Part shown: positions 25,781 through 35,111 of the stretch, one piece after another | Numbering within the stretch: the first letter of the stretch is position 1 | Layout: every line of letters starts with the position of its first letter | From: Jeongeupia sp. HS-3 | Lineage (GTDB): Bacteria > Pseudomonadota > Gammaproteobacteria > Burkholderiales > Chitinibacteraceae | Assembly: GCF_015140455.1 (NCBI RefSeq) | Contig: NZ_AP024094.1 | Span: forward strand, 1,426,001-1,490,000 | Length of the DNA: 64,000 nt | Direction: 5' to 3' | Position numbers and translations under genes: made by a program | Notes under the pieces: model-generated | Database searches by the model: none | The model's input: only the letters and a program-made list of their open reading frames with translations | What the model was told of the DNA's origin: nothing

Positions 25781-27988
25781 ATGGTCGCCGTTACCCGTCC
25801 CCTGGCTCAGTCGATCGCTGAAGCCGCCAACCCGCAAGGGTGGCTGGCACAGCTTGCCGACCGCTATTCGCCTGAAGCAATGAGCCGCCTCAAGGTCGCG
25901 CTCGAATGGGCGGCTGAATGCTACGGCGATGCGTGCCTGCCCATTATCGGCGAGCGCATTTTTCCGCATGCCGTCGCCAGCGCCTCCATCGTTGCAGACC
26001 TGCGGCTCGATGCCGATGCGGTCATCGCCGCACTGCTGTGCGCCCTGCCCGATCAGCAAACCAATGCGGCCGTAGAGATCGAAAAACGCTTCGGCAAAGA
26101 TGTCGCGACACTGGTCGACGGCATCAACCGCGTGCGCAAGATCCGCATGCTCACCATGTCGGCGACCCCCAAGCCTGCGGAGGCCGCATCGCAGATCGAA
26201 TCGATCCGCAAAATGCTGCTGGCGATGGTCGAGGACATGCGCGTGGTGCTGATCACGCTCGCCTGGCGTACCCAGACCATGCACGTACTCGGCCAGGCTC
26301 CGGAGGACGTACGCCGCCGCATTGCCGAAGAAACGCTCGATTTCTTCGCGCCGCTCGCCAACCGGCTGGGCGTGTGGCAGATCAAGTGGGAGCTCGAAGA
26401 TCTCGGATTCCGCTATCAGCACCCCGATATCTACAAGAAGATCGCCAAGCTGCTAGACGAGCGACGAATCGATCGGCAAAACTTCATCGATGACGTGCTT
26501 TACAAGCTGCGCACCGAACTCACCGCTGCCGGGGTCGGGCATGCCAGCCTGACCGGGCGGCCCAAGCACATCTACAGCATCTACAAGAAGATGCAGAAGA
26601 AGAAGCTCGACTTCTCCGAGCTGTACGACATCCGCGCGGTGCGGGTGCTGGTCGATGACGTCAAGGATTGCTACACCGTGCTCGGCATCGTCCACAACCT
26701 GTGGCAGCCGATTCCGGGCGAGTTTGACGATTACATCGCCAACCCCAAGGGCAACTTCTATCGCAGCCTGCACACCGCGGTCATCGGCCCTAATGAGAAG
26801 GCACTTGAGGTGCAGATCCGCACCTTCGATATGCACGAGCACGCCGAATTCGGCGTTGCCGCGCACTGGCGTTACAAGGAAGGCGGCAAGGGCGACAGCA
26901 AGTACGAAGAGAAAATCGCCTGGCTGCGCCAGTTGCTCGACTGGAAGAGCGACGTCGTTGGCGAGGGCGAACTAGCCGACGCATTCAAGGCCGAGCTGTT
27001 CGACGACACCATCTATGTCCTGACGCCAGCCGGGCGCGTCATCGCCCTGCCCAAGAACAGCACACCGATCGACTTCGCCTATCACCTGCATACCGATCTG
27101 GGCCACCGCTGCCGCGGTGCCAAGGTCGACGGCGCCATCGTGCCCTTGTCGACGTCACTGAAGAACGGCCAGCGCGTCGAAATCCTCTCGGCCAAGGAAG
27201 GCGGCCCGAGCCTGGACTGGCTGCACCACGGTTACGTGAAAAGTCATCGTGCAGCGCAGAAGATCCGCTACTGGATCCGCCAGCAAAACCTCGACGTCGC
27301 GATCGAGGCCGGCCGCACGCTCTACGACAAGGAGGCCGCGCGCGTTGGACGCACCCAGGTCCGGCAGGACGATGTTGCCCACCGGCTTGATTTCAAGACC
27401 GTCGAGGAAATGCTTGCCGCGCTCGGCCAGGGCGAGCTGACGCTGCGAGCGCTGGCTGACTCGCTGACGTATGAAGAGAGGCCGCAAGCGCCTGAGGAAC
27501 CCACCAATCCGGACGACGTGATCCGTCGCGCCCGCGCCGACCAGCGCGGTGAAGGCATCCTGATCGAGGGCGTCGACAAGCTGATGACCATGCTGGCCAA
27601 GTGCTGCAAACCGGTTCCACCGGATGCGGTCATGGGATTCGTCACCAAGGGGCGCGGCATTTCGATTCATCGCAGCGATTGCCTCACCCTCAAGCGCCTC
27701 GCCACCGCGGCGCCGGAGCGGCTGATCAGGGCCGACTGGGGCACACAAGGTAGCGGCATCTTTTCGACCGATATGCTGATCGAGGCACACGATCGCCCCA
27801 GCCTGCTACGCGATCTGTCTGACGTCATGTCGCGTGAAAAAATCAACGTCACGGCGGTGAACACGCTCTCGCGCAACAGCCTGGCAAGCATGCGTTTCAC
27901 CGTTGAGGTTCAGCGCGTTGACGATCTGCCACGCATCTTCGCCCGGCTGAACGAAGTTCCCGGCGTGTTGCGCATCATCCGGCTCTGA
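25781..27988 (+). CDS. relA: (p)ppGpp synthetase RelA
   Basis: A 735-residue RelA/SpoT homologue. The N-terminal hydrolase-like domain lacks the metal-binding HD: the site reads ADAVIAALLCALPDQQ where active enzymes have LHDxxED, so this is the synthetase-only RelA type. The synthetase domain has TGRPKHIYSIYKKMQKK and DIRAVRVLVDDVKDCY and GNFYRSLHTAVIG. Then come TGS (IYVLTPAGRVIALPKNSTPIDFAY), a zinc-finger region with CCKPVPPD, and a C-terminal ACT domain. It makes (p)ppGpp on starved ribosomes. Terminator at 28007-28036. Confidence 0.95.
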   Translation: MVAVTRPLAQSIAEAANPQGWLAQLADRYSPEAMSRLKVALEWAAECYGDACLPIIGERIFPHAVASASIVADLRLDADAVIAALLCALPDQQTNAAVEIEKRFGKDVATLVDGINRVRKIRMLTMSATPKPAEAASQIESIRKMLLAMVEDMRVVLITLAWRTQTMHVLGQAPEDVRRRIAEETLDFFAPLANRLGVWQIKWELEDLGFRYQHPDIYKKIAKLLDERRIDRQNFIDDVLYKLRTELTAAGVGHASLTGRPKHIYSIYKKMQKKKLDFSELYDIRAVRVLVDDVKDCYTVLGIVHNLWQPIPGEFDDYIANPKGNFYRSLHTAVIGPNEKALEVQIRTFDMHEHAEFGVAAHWRYKEGGKGDSKYEEKIAWLRQLLDWKSDVVGEGELADAFKAELFDDTIYVLTPAGRVIALPKNSTPIDFAYHLHTDLGHRCRGAKVDGAIVPLSTSLKNGQRVEILSAKEGGPSLDWLHHGYVKSHRAAQKIRYWIRQQNLDVAIEAGRTLYDKEAARVGRTQVRQDDVAHRLDFKTVEEMLAALGQGELTLRALADSLTYEERPQAPEEPTNPDDVIRRARADQRGEGILIEGVDKLMTMLAKCCKPVPPDAVMGFVTKGRGISIHRSDCLTLKRLATAAPERLIRADWGTQGSGIFSTDMLIEAHDRPSLLRDLSDVMSREKINVTAVNTLSRNSLASMRFTVEVQRVDDLPRIFARLNEVPGVLRIIRL

Positions 27989-28006
27989 AGACCAGCGCCG
28001 CACCCG

Positions 28007-28036
28007 AAAAACCGGCCCTTCGCGGCCGGTTTTTTC
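28007..28036 (+). terminator. Terminator after relA
   Basis: AAAA, stem ACCGGCC/GGCCGGT, loop CTTCGC, then TTTTTT. Confidence 0.88.
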
Positions 28037-28234
28037 ATGTCCGGCAAACACGTCCCCGGCCTGTCAGCAAGCGAGCCGGCATCAAATCCACACTTTCAAT
28101 GCCGCACGTCGGCTTACAGGCTGCGCGCTGGTTCCACCTTATTGGCGGCATCACCCGGATGACATATGGTCGCGCCTCAAAGCCATAACATCGAAGTCTG
28201 ATACAGGACTCGACCTTTCGCCCCGGGAGATGCA

Positions 28235-30118
28235 ATGCAATCACTACGCACCAAACTCGTCGTCTTCGTCGCCGCGCTGTCGGCGCTGATCACCATCCTG
28301 CTGTCGGTCGCCGCCTATACCAGCCAGCGCGCGCAGATCCTCGGTTCGCTGGCCAGCGAAATCCACAGCACCGCCATCGGCTACAACGTCGCGCTGACCA
28401 ACTGGGTCGAAGGCAAGCAGCACATTCTTGCCGGCACCGCGCACGCGCTCGGCAACGCTGCCGAGCTGCACGGACCGCTGGTGCAGGCGGCCAAGAGCGC
28501 CAAATTCGACAGCACCTATATCGGTACCGTCGACAAGCAGATGCAGCAGGATCACCCGATCCCGCTGCCCAAGGACTACGATCCGACCTCGCGCCCCTGG
28601 TACAAGCAGGCCGTCGCCGCCGGCCAGGCCATCGTCACCGCCCCGTATGTCGACGCGTCGACCAAGCAGCTGGTGCTGACCTTCGCCGCGCCGGTCAAGG
28701 ACGCCGCCGGCAATCTCAAGGGCGTTGCCGCGGCCGACATCTATCTCGACGGCGTGGTCAAGGACGTGCTGAACATCAAGCTGCCGGGCAACGGCTACGC
28801 CTTCCTCGCCGGCAAGGACGGCAAGGTGCTGGCGCACACCGACGGCAACAAGGTGCTCAAGCCGGTCAGCGATTTTGCGCCCGAGATGAGCGCCGACAGG
28901 ATGGCCGCCATCGCCGGCGACAGCGCACTGAGCGAAGTCGTCGTCGACGGCTCGGCCAAATTCGTCGACATCCAGCCTATCGACGGCACCGAGTTCGAAC
29001 TGGTGCTGGTCGTCGACAAGGCCGTTGCGCTGGCGCCGCTCAACCGGCTGCTGTGGCTGAGCATCGCCGCGCTGGTCATGATGCTCGCCGTCATCGTGCC
29101 GCTGTCGGGCGTACTGGTTCGCCGCATGCTCGCCGGGCTGGTGCGCGTCCGCGACGCGATGAGCGAAATCGCCAAGGGCGGTGGCGATCTGACCCGCAAG
29201 ATCGACGTTACCGGCAACGATGAAATCGCCGAAACCGCGCAGGCGTTCAACCGCTTCACCGAGCAGCTGCGAACGATGTTTGTCGAGCTGCAGCGCGAAA
29301 ACGAGCAGTTGACGCACGGCGTGGCCGATATCGACCAGCTGGTGAAGCAGCTCTCGCATGATTCGCAGGCGCTGTCAGACCTGTCGGCGTCGAATGCGGC
29401 GACGATCGAGGAAATCACCGTCAGCATCAGCCACATCGCCGACAACGCCCGCGAAGCCGACCACCTCGTCAACGCCACCGGCGCGCTGTCGGGCGAATCC
29501 GCCGCAACGGTCAAGGCCGTCGCCGACGAGGTCGGCAAGTCGGCCGAGGCGGTCAGCGAACTGGCCAGCCTGCTTGACGGCCTCAACCAGCGCGCGCAGG
29601 ACATCAGCGGCATCATCCGCGTGATCAGCGATATCGCCGACCAGACCAATCTGCTGGCGCTGAACGCCGCGATCGAGGCCGCCCGCGCCGGCGAAACCGG
29701 CCGCGGCTTTGCCGTGGTTGCCGATGAAGTCCGCAAGCTGGCCGAGCGCACCGGCAAGGCCACGCTGGAAATCACCGGCATGATCGACGGCGTCCGTGCC
29801 GAGACCGCGGCTGCGGTCAGCAATATGGAACGTACTCACGCGGCAGTACAAAACGGTGTATCGCTATCGAACGCCGCGGCCGAAAAAATCGCCCATATTC
29901 GCGAAAACATGGACGAAGTGATGCGCAGAATGAGCGAAATCGCGTTGTCGACCAGCGAGCAGCAGAATGCCACCACGGCCATGGCGCAAAGCGCCGAGCA
30001 CATCACCACGCAGATGCACAAGTCCGACGCGGCCATGCAGCGCGCCACCAGCACCGTGCATCATCTGAACGAGCTGGCGACCTTCCTTCGCGACATGTTC
30101 GGCAAATTCCGGCTCTGA
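28235..30118 (+). CDS. Methyl-accepting chemotaxis protein (dCache-type)
   Basis: A 627-residue receptor. Membrane helix at about 7-29; a periplasmic dCache ligand domain with [17 protein letters not shown] and [20 protein letters not shown]; a second helix near 270-293; a HAMP domain ([27 protein letters not shown]); then the signalling hairpin tip [19 protein letters not shown]. dCache receptors often bind amino acids or amines; the ligand is not predictable. Start after GGGAGATGCA. No chemotaxis genes are adjacent. Confidence 0.93.
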   Translation: MQSLRTKLVVFVAALSALITILLSVAAYTSQRAQILGSLASEIHSTAIGYNVALTNWVEGKQHILAGTAHALGNAAELHGPLVQAAKSAKFDSTYIGTVDKQMQQDHPIPLPKDYDPTSRPWYKQAVAAGQAIVTAPYVDASTKQLVLTFAAPVKDAAGNLKGVAAADIYLDGVVKDVLNIKLPGNGYAFLAGKDGKVLAHTDGNKVLKPVSDFAPEMSADRMAAIAGDSALSEVVVDGSAKFVDIQPIDGTEFELVLVVDKAVALAPLNRLLWLSIAALVMMLAVIVPLSGVLVRRMLAGLVRVRDAMSEIAKGGGDLTRKIDVTGNDEIAETAQAFNRFTEQLRTMFVELQRENEQLTHGVADIDQLVKQLSHDSQALSDLSASNAATIEEITVSISHIADNAREADHLVNATGALSGESAATVKAVADEVGKSAEAVSELASLLDGLNQRAQDISGIIRVISDIADQTNLLALNAAIEAARAGETGRGFAVVADEVRKLAERTGKATLEITGMIDGVRAETAAAVSNMERTHAAVQNGVSLSNAAAEKIAHIRENMDEVMRRMSEIALSTSEQQNATTAMAQSAEHITTQMHKSDAAMQRATSTVHHLNELATFLRDMFGKFRL

Positions 30119-30164
30119 TTCGGCTGGCGCAGGCAGCCGGCGGCAGACTTGCTGCGACCCGAAA

Positions 30165-30303
30165 TGATCAAAATGTAAATTTTCATCAAATCAAACGTAA
30201 TTCGTTCCGCTGTGCAACTGCCAAGCGCGGCATATGATGGTTTCAGGAATTCCGGTTCCTAAATACGAGAGATTCCAGCCCGCAGCCATGCGGGCTTTTT
30301 TTT
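30165..30303 (+). ncRNA. Possible small RNA upstream of an orphan-looking terminator
   Basis: Between the receptor stop (30118) and the terminator is an AT-rich promoter-like patch (30170-30205), then a small hairpin AGGAA/TTCCT (30246-30261) and the terminator AGCCCGCA/TGCGGGCT with a T-run of eight. The distance and the internal hairpin fit an intergenic sRNA, but it may simply be the receptor's 3' UTR. Confidence 0.3.
30277..30303 (+). terminator. Rho-independent terminator
   Basis: Stem AGCCCGCA/TGCGGGCT with loop GCCA followed by a T-tract to 30303; 160 bases after the chemoreceptor stop. Confidence 0.9.
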
Positions 30304-30343
30304 GCCCGACGCCTTCATCCATCACTTTTGCCGGTCCCCATAC

Positions 30344-30377
30344 AAAACGGGCCACAGCATAGGCTGCGGCCCGTTCC
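30344..30377 (-). terminator. Terminator after pyk
   Basis: On the minus strand AACGGGCC and GGCCCGTT enclose GCAGCCTATGCTG and are followed by TTTG, just past the pyk stop. Confidence 0.8.
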
Positions 30378-30404
30378 TTGCTAGCGCTTATATCGCCATG
30401 CCGA

Positions 30405-31841
30405 TCAGGCGGCGCGATGATCGCCGATTTTGACGATCTTCATGCTGTTGGTACCGCCGCCCTGGCCGACGACTTCGCCATAGGTGAACACCACCAGATC
30501 ACCCTGCTGCACCACGCCCTGACGCAACATCTCGATCTCGGCGCGAATCAGCAGACTATCGCGATCGGTGTTTTCCTGCGAAATCATCATCGGCAATACA
30601 TCGCGGAACAGCGCCAGACGCTGATAGGTTTCCACTTCCGGCGTCAGCGCATAAATAGGCACACCCGATACGGAGCGCGACAGCCACAGCGCCGACGATC
30701 CTGATTGCGTCAGTGCGGCAATCGCCTTCACCTGCAAGTGCGCCGAGGCAAACAGCGCCGCCATCGAAATGCTTTGGTCAATGCGCGAGAATTCGCCCGG
30801 AGCGAGGATGTCATCGCTGATCTTGCGACCAATCGACTTTTCCGCTTCCAGACACACGCGCGCCATCGATTCGACCGTTTCCACCGGGAACTGGCCGGCG
30901 GCCGATTCGGCCGACAGCATCACCGCATCGGTGCCATCGAGCACGGCATTGGCGACGTCCGAAACCTCGGCGCGCGTCGGCACCGGACTGGTGATCATCG
31001 ATTCCATCATCTGCGTGGCGGTGATCGACAGTTTGTTCTGTCGCCGCGCGACTTTGATCATGCGCTTTTGCAGCGCCGGCACCGCCGCATCACCCACTTC
31101 GACCGCGAGGTCGCCACGGGCCACCATGATGCCGTCCGAGGCTTCGACGATTTCTTCCAGATTGGTGATCGCCTCTGTGCGCTCGATCTTGGCGATCAGT
31201 TGCGCCTTGCTGCCGGCCGCGCGCAACAGCGTGCGCGCCATATACATGTCGGCGCCCGATTTCGGAAACGATACCGCGACGTAGTCCGCACCCAGTTGGG
31301 CCGCGGTCTTGATGTCTTCCATGTCCTTGGCGGTCAGCGCCGGCGCGGTCAGGCCGCCGCCCTTGCGGTTGATGCCCTTGTTGTTCGACAACGGGCCGCC
31401 AACCAGCACCGTGGTGTAGACCTCCGGGCCGCGCACTTCGAGCACTTCAAGCTGCACCTTGCCGTCGTCGAGCAAGAGGATCGCGCCGGGTTCGACATCG
31501 TTCGGCAGTTCCTTGTAATCCAGGCCGACGCGCTCCTGATTACCCAGCTCGCATGCCGCGTCGAGAATGAAACGCTCGCCCTTCTTCAGGACGATCTTGT
31601 TCTTTTCGAACTTGCCAACGCGAATTTTCGGGCCTTGCAAATCGGCCATGATCGCCAGCGACTGGTTCGCGCGCGCCGCACAGCCACGCACCATCGCAGC
31701 GCGGTCGATATGATCCTGAGCGGTGCCGTGCGAGAAATTCAAGCGGACCATGTTGACGCCGGCGGCGAGCAAACGCTCCAGCGTGTCCTGATCGCTGGAT
31801 GCGGGGCCAAGTGTGGCGACGATCTTGGTGCTGCGAAACAT
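30405..31841 (-). CDS. pyk: Pyruvate kinase
   Basis: A 478-residue pyruvate kinase. MFRSTKIVATLGPASSDQDTLERLLAAGVNMVRLNFSHG is the N-terminal barrel start; IAKIERTEAITNLEEIVEASDGIMVARGDLAVE holds the active-site lysine and acid; TQMMESMITSPVPTRAEVSDVANAVLDGTDAVMLS is the substrate loop. It makes pyruvate and ATP from phosphoenolpyruvate. Length is normal and the gene stands alone, with its own terminator. Confidence 0.95.
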   Translation of the reverse strand: MFRSTKIVATLGPASSDQDTLERLLAAGVNMVRLNFSHGTAQDHIDRAAMVRGCAARANQSLAIMADLQGPKIRVGKFEKNKIVLKKGERFILDAACELGNQERVGLDYKELPNDVEPGAILLLDDGKVQLEVLEVRGPEVYTTVLVGGPLSNNKGINRKGGGLTAPALTAKDMEDIKTAAQLGADYVAVSFPKSGADMYMARTLLRAAGSKAQLIAKIERTEAITNLEEIVEASDGIMVARGDLAVEVGDAAVPALQKRMIKVARRQNKLSITATQMMESMITSPVPTRAEVSDVANAVLDGTDAVMLSAESAAGQFPVETVESMARVCLEAEKSIGRKISDDILAPGEFSRIDQSISMAALFASAHLQVKAIAALTQSGSSALWLSRSVSGVPIYALTPEVETYQRLALFRDVLPMMISQENTDRDSLLIRAEIEMLRQGVVQQGDLVVFTYGEVVGQGGGTNSMKIVKIGDHRAA

Positions 31842-32060
31842 GTTTCTTCCTTTGCCTGAGTCTGTTGTTTGGATTGTTATCGCTGACGCCTGTTCGTCAC
31901 GGCGTCATCTCGGCGCAGATTATAAGCCACTGCTCATGTCATGGTTAAACCGCGCTAATACGACACGTCGTCACACAACAAGCCGGAATATCCCGAACAG
32001 ACCGTTCGCCCCCGCCGGGACAGGCGCCACGGCGCCGAACAGCCCCGGCAGGCCGCCCGC

Positions 32061-32789
32061 CTAGCCCAGCCGGCTGGCCGCAGCGGTGTCCAGCATGGTG
32101 ATCGCATGCCGGTGCCGTCGCAGCAGGCTGGCCGGTACGCCGTTGCCGACCGCCAGTTGCAGCGCCTGACGCACGGTTTCGGCCTTTTTCTCGCCGCTGA
32201 CCATCAGCACCGCGCAGTGCGCCTGCATGATGCTGGCTATCCCCAGCGTGATGCCCTGCTTCAGCACCGGTTGCTGCGTGCCGAAATATTTCTGCCCGAC
32301 ACTGACCGTGACCGGATCGAGCTCGGTGACGATGCTGCCGCTGTCGACCAAGCAGCCTGGCTCGTTCATGCCCAGATGGCCGTTCATGCCCATGCCGAGC
32401 AGCACCAGATCCAGCGGACCGTGTTCGGCGAGGAAAGCGTCGACCCGGCGACACTCGGCCTGCAGGTCGTCCGCCATCGCGTCGTAGAACACGATGCGCT
32501 CGGGCGGCACGTTCAGCGGGCCGAATACGGTCTCCTGCATGAAGGCACGACAGCTACCCGGATAGTCGGCCGGCAGGCCGACCCATTCGTCGAGGCCGAC
32601 GTACACCACCTGCGACAGGTCGACCTCGCCGGCGCGCTGCATTGCAAGCAGCCGTGCATACGCGGCGCGCGGTGTATCGCCGCCGGCCAGGCACAGCACG
32701 GCTTGCGGTTTGGCGCGCACGCAGTCGGCAATCAGCGTGGCGACGGCATCGGCCAGCTCGGTCGGGTTGGCAAGGATGCGGGTTTGCAT
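32061..32789 (-). CDS. nagB: Glucosamine-6-phosphate deaminase family protein
   Basis: A 242-residue NagB/RpiA-fold protein. AVLCLAGGDTPRAAYARLL is the phosphate-binding part, VVYVGLDEWVGL the next block, and LVLLGMGMNGHLGMNEPG the catalytic Asp/His loop, matching GlcN6P deaminase rather than phosphogluconolactonase. It turns glucosamine-6-P (or a related amino sugar phosphate) into a ketose phosphate plus ammonia. It is divergent from a mannose-family PTS, so amino-sugar uptake and breakdown are likely linked. Start at 32789 after GGAGTCCCCC. Confidence 0.82.
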   Translation of the reverse strand: MQTRILANPTELADAVATLIADCVRAKPQAVLCLAGGDTPRAAYARLLAMQRAGEVDLSQVVYVGLDEWVGLPADYPGSCRAFMQETVFGPLNVPPERIVFYDAMADDLQAECRRVDAFLAEHGPLDLVLLGMGMNGHLGMNEPGCLVDSGSIVTELDPVTVSVGQKYFGTQQPVLKQGITLGIASIMQAHCAVLMVSGEKKAETVRQALQLAVGNGVPASLLRRHRHAITMLDTAAASRLG

Positions 32790-33027
32790 GGGGGACTCCT
32801 GTGCGTGATCGATGTCCGTCAGGCTAGCGCGCATGCCGCGCGGACTCGGTATCAAATCCCGCCGGTTCTGCAATCTTTGGCCTGCTTTGTTTCGGTTCTG
32901 AAACATTTCCCGGTCTGCATTACAGCGGCGAGACAAATGCTCAACGAGACGTAGCCTTCGCGGCGAGGCGGTTTTTTAGACTGAACTCCAGTCCCCACCG
33001 AGGGACGGCGACCAGAAGGAGTCCAAG

Positions 33028-33501
33028 ATGACCGCACCCAATATCCTGCTCACCCGCATCGACAACCGGCTGGTTCACGGCCAGGTCGGCGTGACGTGGA
33101 CCACCGCGCTCGGCGCCAACCTGCTCGTCGTCGTCGACGACGTCACCGCCGCCGACGAGATGCAGCAGAAGCTGATGGCCATCACCGCCGATCAGGTCGG
33201 CGTCGGCATCCGTTTCTTCACGGTCGAGAAGACCATCGCCGTGATCCACAAGGCCGCGCCGGCGCAGCAGATCTTCCTGATCTGCCGCAGCCCGGCGACG
33301 GTGCGCCAGCTGGTCGACGGCGGCGTGCCGATCCGCGATGTCAATGTCGGCAACATGCACTTTTCCGACGGCAAGCGGCCGCTCTCCAAGAAGGTCTACG
33401 TCGACGACGCCGACCTCGCCGACCTGCGCGCACTCAAGGCGGGCGGCATCAACGTGTTCATCCAGGACACGCCCGGGGACACCAAGGACACCATCCAGTA
33501 A
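33028..33501 (+). CDS. PTS EIIB, mannose/fructose/sorbose family
   Basis: A 157-residue EIIB. ILLTRIDNRLVHGQVGVTWTTALGANLLVVVDD places the phosphorylated histidine in RLVHGQV; the rest (PIRDVNVGNMHFSDGKRPLSKKVYVDD) is that of AgaV/ManX-type EIIB. It passes phosphate to the incoming sugar. First gene of a PTS operon, divergent from nagB. No EIIA is in view. Confidence 0.92.
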   Translation: MTAPNILLTRIDNRLVHGQVGVTWTTALGANLLVVVDDVTAADEMQQKLMAITADQVGVGIRFFTVEKTIAVIHKAAPAQQIFLICRSPATVRQLVDGGVPIRDVNVGNMHFSDGKRPLSKKVYVDDADLADLRALKAGGINVFIQDTPGDTKDTIQ

Positions 33502-33512
33502 GGGAGACGGTC

Positions 33513-34307
33513 ATGCATGAAATCACACTGATGCAGGGGCTGATGCTGGCGGGGGTCGCCTTCATTTTCGGCATCGACTTCTGGCTCGAAGCGCTGTTCC
33601 TGTTCCGGCCTATCATCGTCTGCACCGTCACCGGCGCCATTCTCGGCGACCTGCAGATCGGCCTGATCACCGGCGGCCTGACCGAGCTGGCCTTCGCCGG
33701 GCTGACCCCGGCCGGCGGCGTGCAGCCGCCGAACCCTATCCTCGCCGGGATCATGACCACGGTGATCGCGCACAGCGCCGGTGTCGACCCGAAGACCGCG
33801 ATCGGCCTTGGCCTGCCGTTCAGCCTGCTGATGCAGTACATCATCCTGTTCTACTACTCGGCGTTCTCGATGTTCATGCCCAAGGTCGAACGCTACGCGC
33901 GCGAGAACAACACCGCCGGTCTCGGTCGGATGAGCCTCTTGATGACGCTGATCGTCGCCTGCACCTATGCGCTGGTGGTGTTCCTGTGTGCGTACTCGGC
34001 GCAGGGCGCGATGCAGGCGCTGGTGAAGTCGATGCCGAGCTGGCTGAGCCACGGTTTCGAAGTCGCCGGCGGCATCCTGCCTGCGGTCGGTTTCGGCCTG
34101 CTGCTGCGGGTGATGCTGAAGATGCAGTACGTCCCTTACCTGCTCGCCGGCTTCCTGTTCGTCTGCTACGTGCAGATCCAGAACCTGCTGCCGGTCGCGG
34201 TGATGGGCGCAGCCTTCGCCCTGTTCGTCTACTTCAACAGCAAGCCGGAATCCGCACCGGCACCCGCCACCGAAGCGCCCAAGGAGGACTACAGCAATGG
34301 CATCTGA
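33513..34307 (+). CDS. PTS EIIC, mannose/fructose/sorbose family
   Basis: A 264-residue multi-helix permease. MHEITLMQGLMLAGVAFIFGIDFWLEALFLFRPIIVCTVTGAILGDLQIGLITGGLTELAFAG is the EIIC-sorbose signature; more helices follow to LLPVAVMGAAFALFVYFNS. With EIID it forms the sugar channel. The true start is 33513 (after AGGGAGACGG); a longer frame from 33096 is only a shadow of the EIIB gene. It overlaps the EIID start by 11 bases. Confidence 0.92.
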   Translation: MHEITLMQGLMLAGVAFIFGIDFWLEALFLFRPIIVCTVTGAILGDLQIGLITGGLTELAFAGLTPAGGVQPPNPILAGIMTTVIAHSAGVDPKTAIGLGLPFSLLMQYIILFYYSAFSMFMPKVERYARENNTAGLGRMSLLMTLIVACTYALVVFLCAYSAQGAMQALVKSMPSWLSHGFEVAGGILPAVGFGLLLRVMLKMQYVPYLLAGFLFVCYVQIQNLLPVAVMGAAFALFVYFNSKPESAPAPATEAPKEDYSNGI

Positions 34308-34821
34308 ACACACCACCACGCCTGAAGCCGAAATCACCAAGGGCGACATCACCAAGCTCGCGTTCCGCTCGTCGATGCTGCAGGCCGGCTTCAACTATGA
34401 ACGGATGCAGTCGGTCGGCTTCACCACGGCGATGCAGCCGCTGCTGAAGAAGATCTATCGCGATGATCCGGAAGGGCTGAAGGCCGCCAACAAGGACAGC
34501 CTCGAGTTCATCAACACCCACCCGAACCTGGTCGGTTTCCTGATGGGGCTGCTGATCTCGCTCGAGCAGAAGAAGGAAGACCGCGCGCTGATCAAGGGCC
34601 TGAAGGTGGCGCTGTTCGGGCCGATTGCCGGCATCGGCGATGCGATCTTCTGGTTCACGCTGCTGCCCATCGTTGCCGGTGTCTGCGCGTCGTTCGCGAT
34701 CCAGGGCAATGTGCTCGGACCGCTGATCTTCTTCGGGGTCTACCTTGCGGTGTTCTGGTCTGTCCCTATACGGAAGGACACTAACTTAAGGTGGATAATC
34801 GCCACCAAGGAGTGTTCATGA
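34297..34821 (+). pseudogene. PTS EIID, truncated by an IS3-family element
   Basis: The native part covers 34297-34756, 153 codons: KGDITKLAFRSSMLQAGFNYERMQSVGFTTAMQPLL, GLLISLEQKKEDRALIKGLKVALFGPIAGIGDAIFW, matching EIID of the mannose family, normally about 270-300 residues. At 34757 it runs into the insertion sequence and ends 21 codons later at a TGA overlapping the transposase start codon (ATGA at 34818). The 3' half of the gene is not found elsewhere in the window, including beyond the second IS copy. The transporter is probably dead. Confidence 0.9.
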
Positions 34822-35111
34822 CCCAAATCCGCCGTACCTTTCCCGAGTCCTTCAAGCGGGAAGCTGTTGAGCAAATCCTGGCTGGCACGCCGCTACGTCA
34901 CGTGGCGCAGGCCTTCGGCATCACCGAAGGCCTGCTGGGCAAATGGAAACGCCAGTTTCTGCTCAAGGGCATGGATGCCTTTCCTGGTCATGGCAAGCAA
35001 CTGGGCGAAGCAGCCGAACTCAAGCGTCTGCGCGATGATCTAGCACGCGTCACCATGGAGCGTGACGTCCTAAAAAAAGCGCTCGCCATCTTCTCGCAGC
35101 CCACGAAGTGA
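34818..35111 (+). CDS. IS3-family transposase OrfA
   Basis: A 97-residue protein: MTQIRRTFPESFKREAVEQIL, a helix-turn-helix PLRHVAQAFGITEGLLGKWKRQF, and a leucine-zipper-like tail ELKRLRDDLARVTMERDVLKKAL. An A-AAA-AAG slippery heptamer at 35073-35079 could shift ribosomes -1 into the orfB frame, which is open there, giving the fused transposase usual in IS3. Its TGA also overlaps the GTG of orfB. Confidence 0.9.
   Translation: MTQIRRTFPESFKREAVEQILAGTPLRHVAQAFGITEGLLGKWKRQFLLKGMDAFPGHGKQLGEAAELKRLRDDLARVTMERDVLKKALAIFSQPTK

Noticed and set aside
28244-29359. Long minus-strand frame across the chemoreceptor (371 codons)
   Set aside because: Mirror of a GC-rich coding region; no family, no ribosome-binding site. 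The same holds for the antisense frames over norV, norW, relA and pyk.
33096-34307. A 403-codon frame spanning EIIB and EIIC
   Set aside because: The first 139 codons are an arginine-rich out-of-frame reading of EIIB; the real EIIC start is 33513 with a ribosome-binding site.
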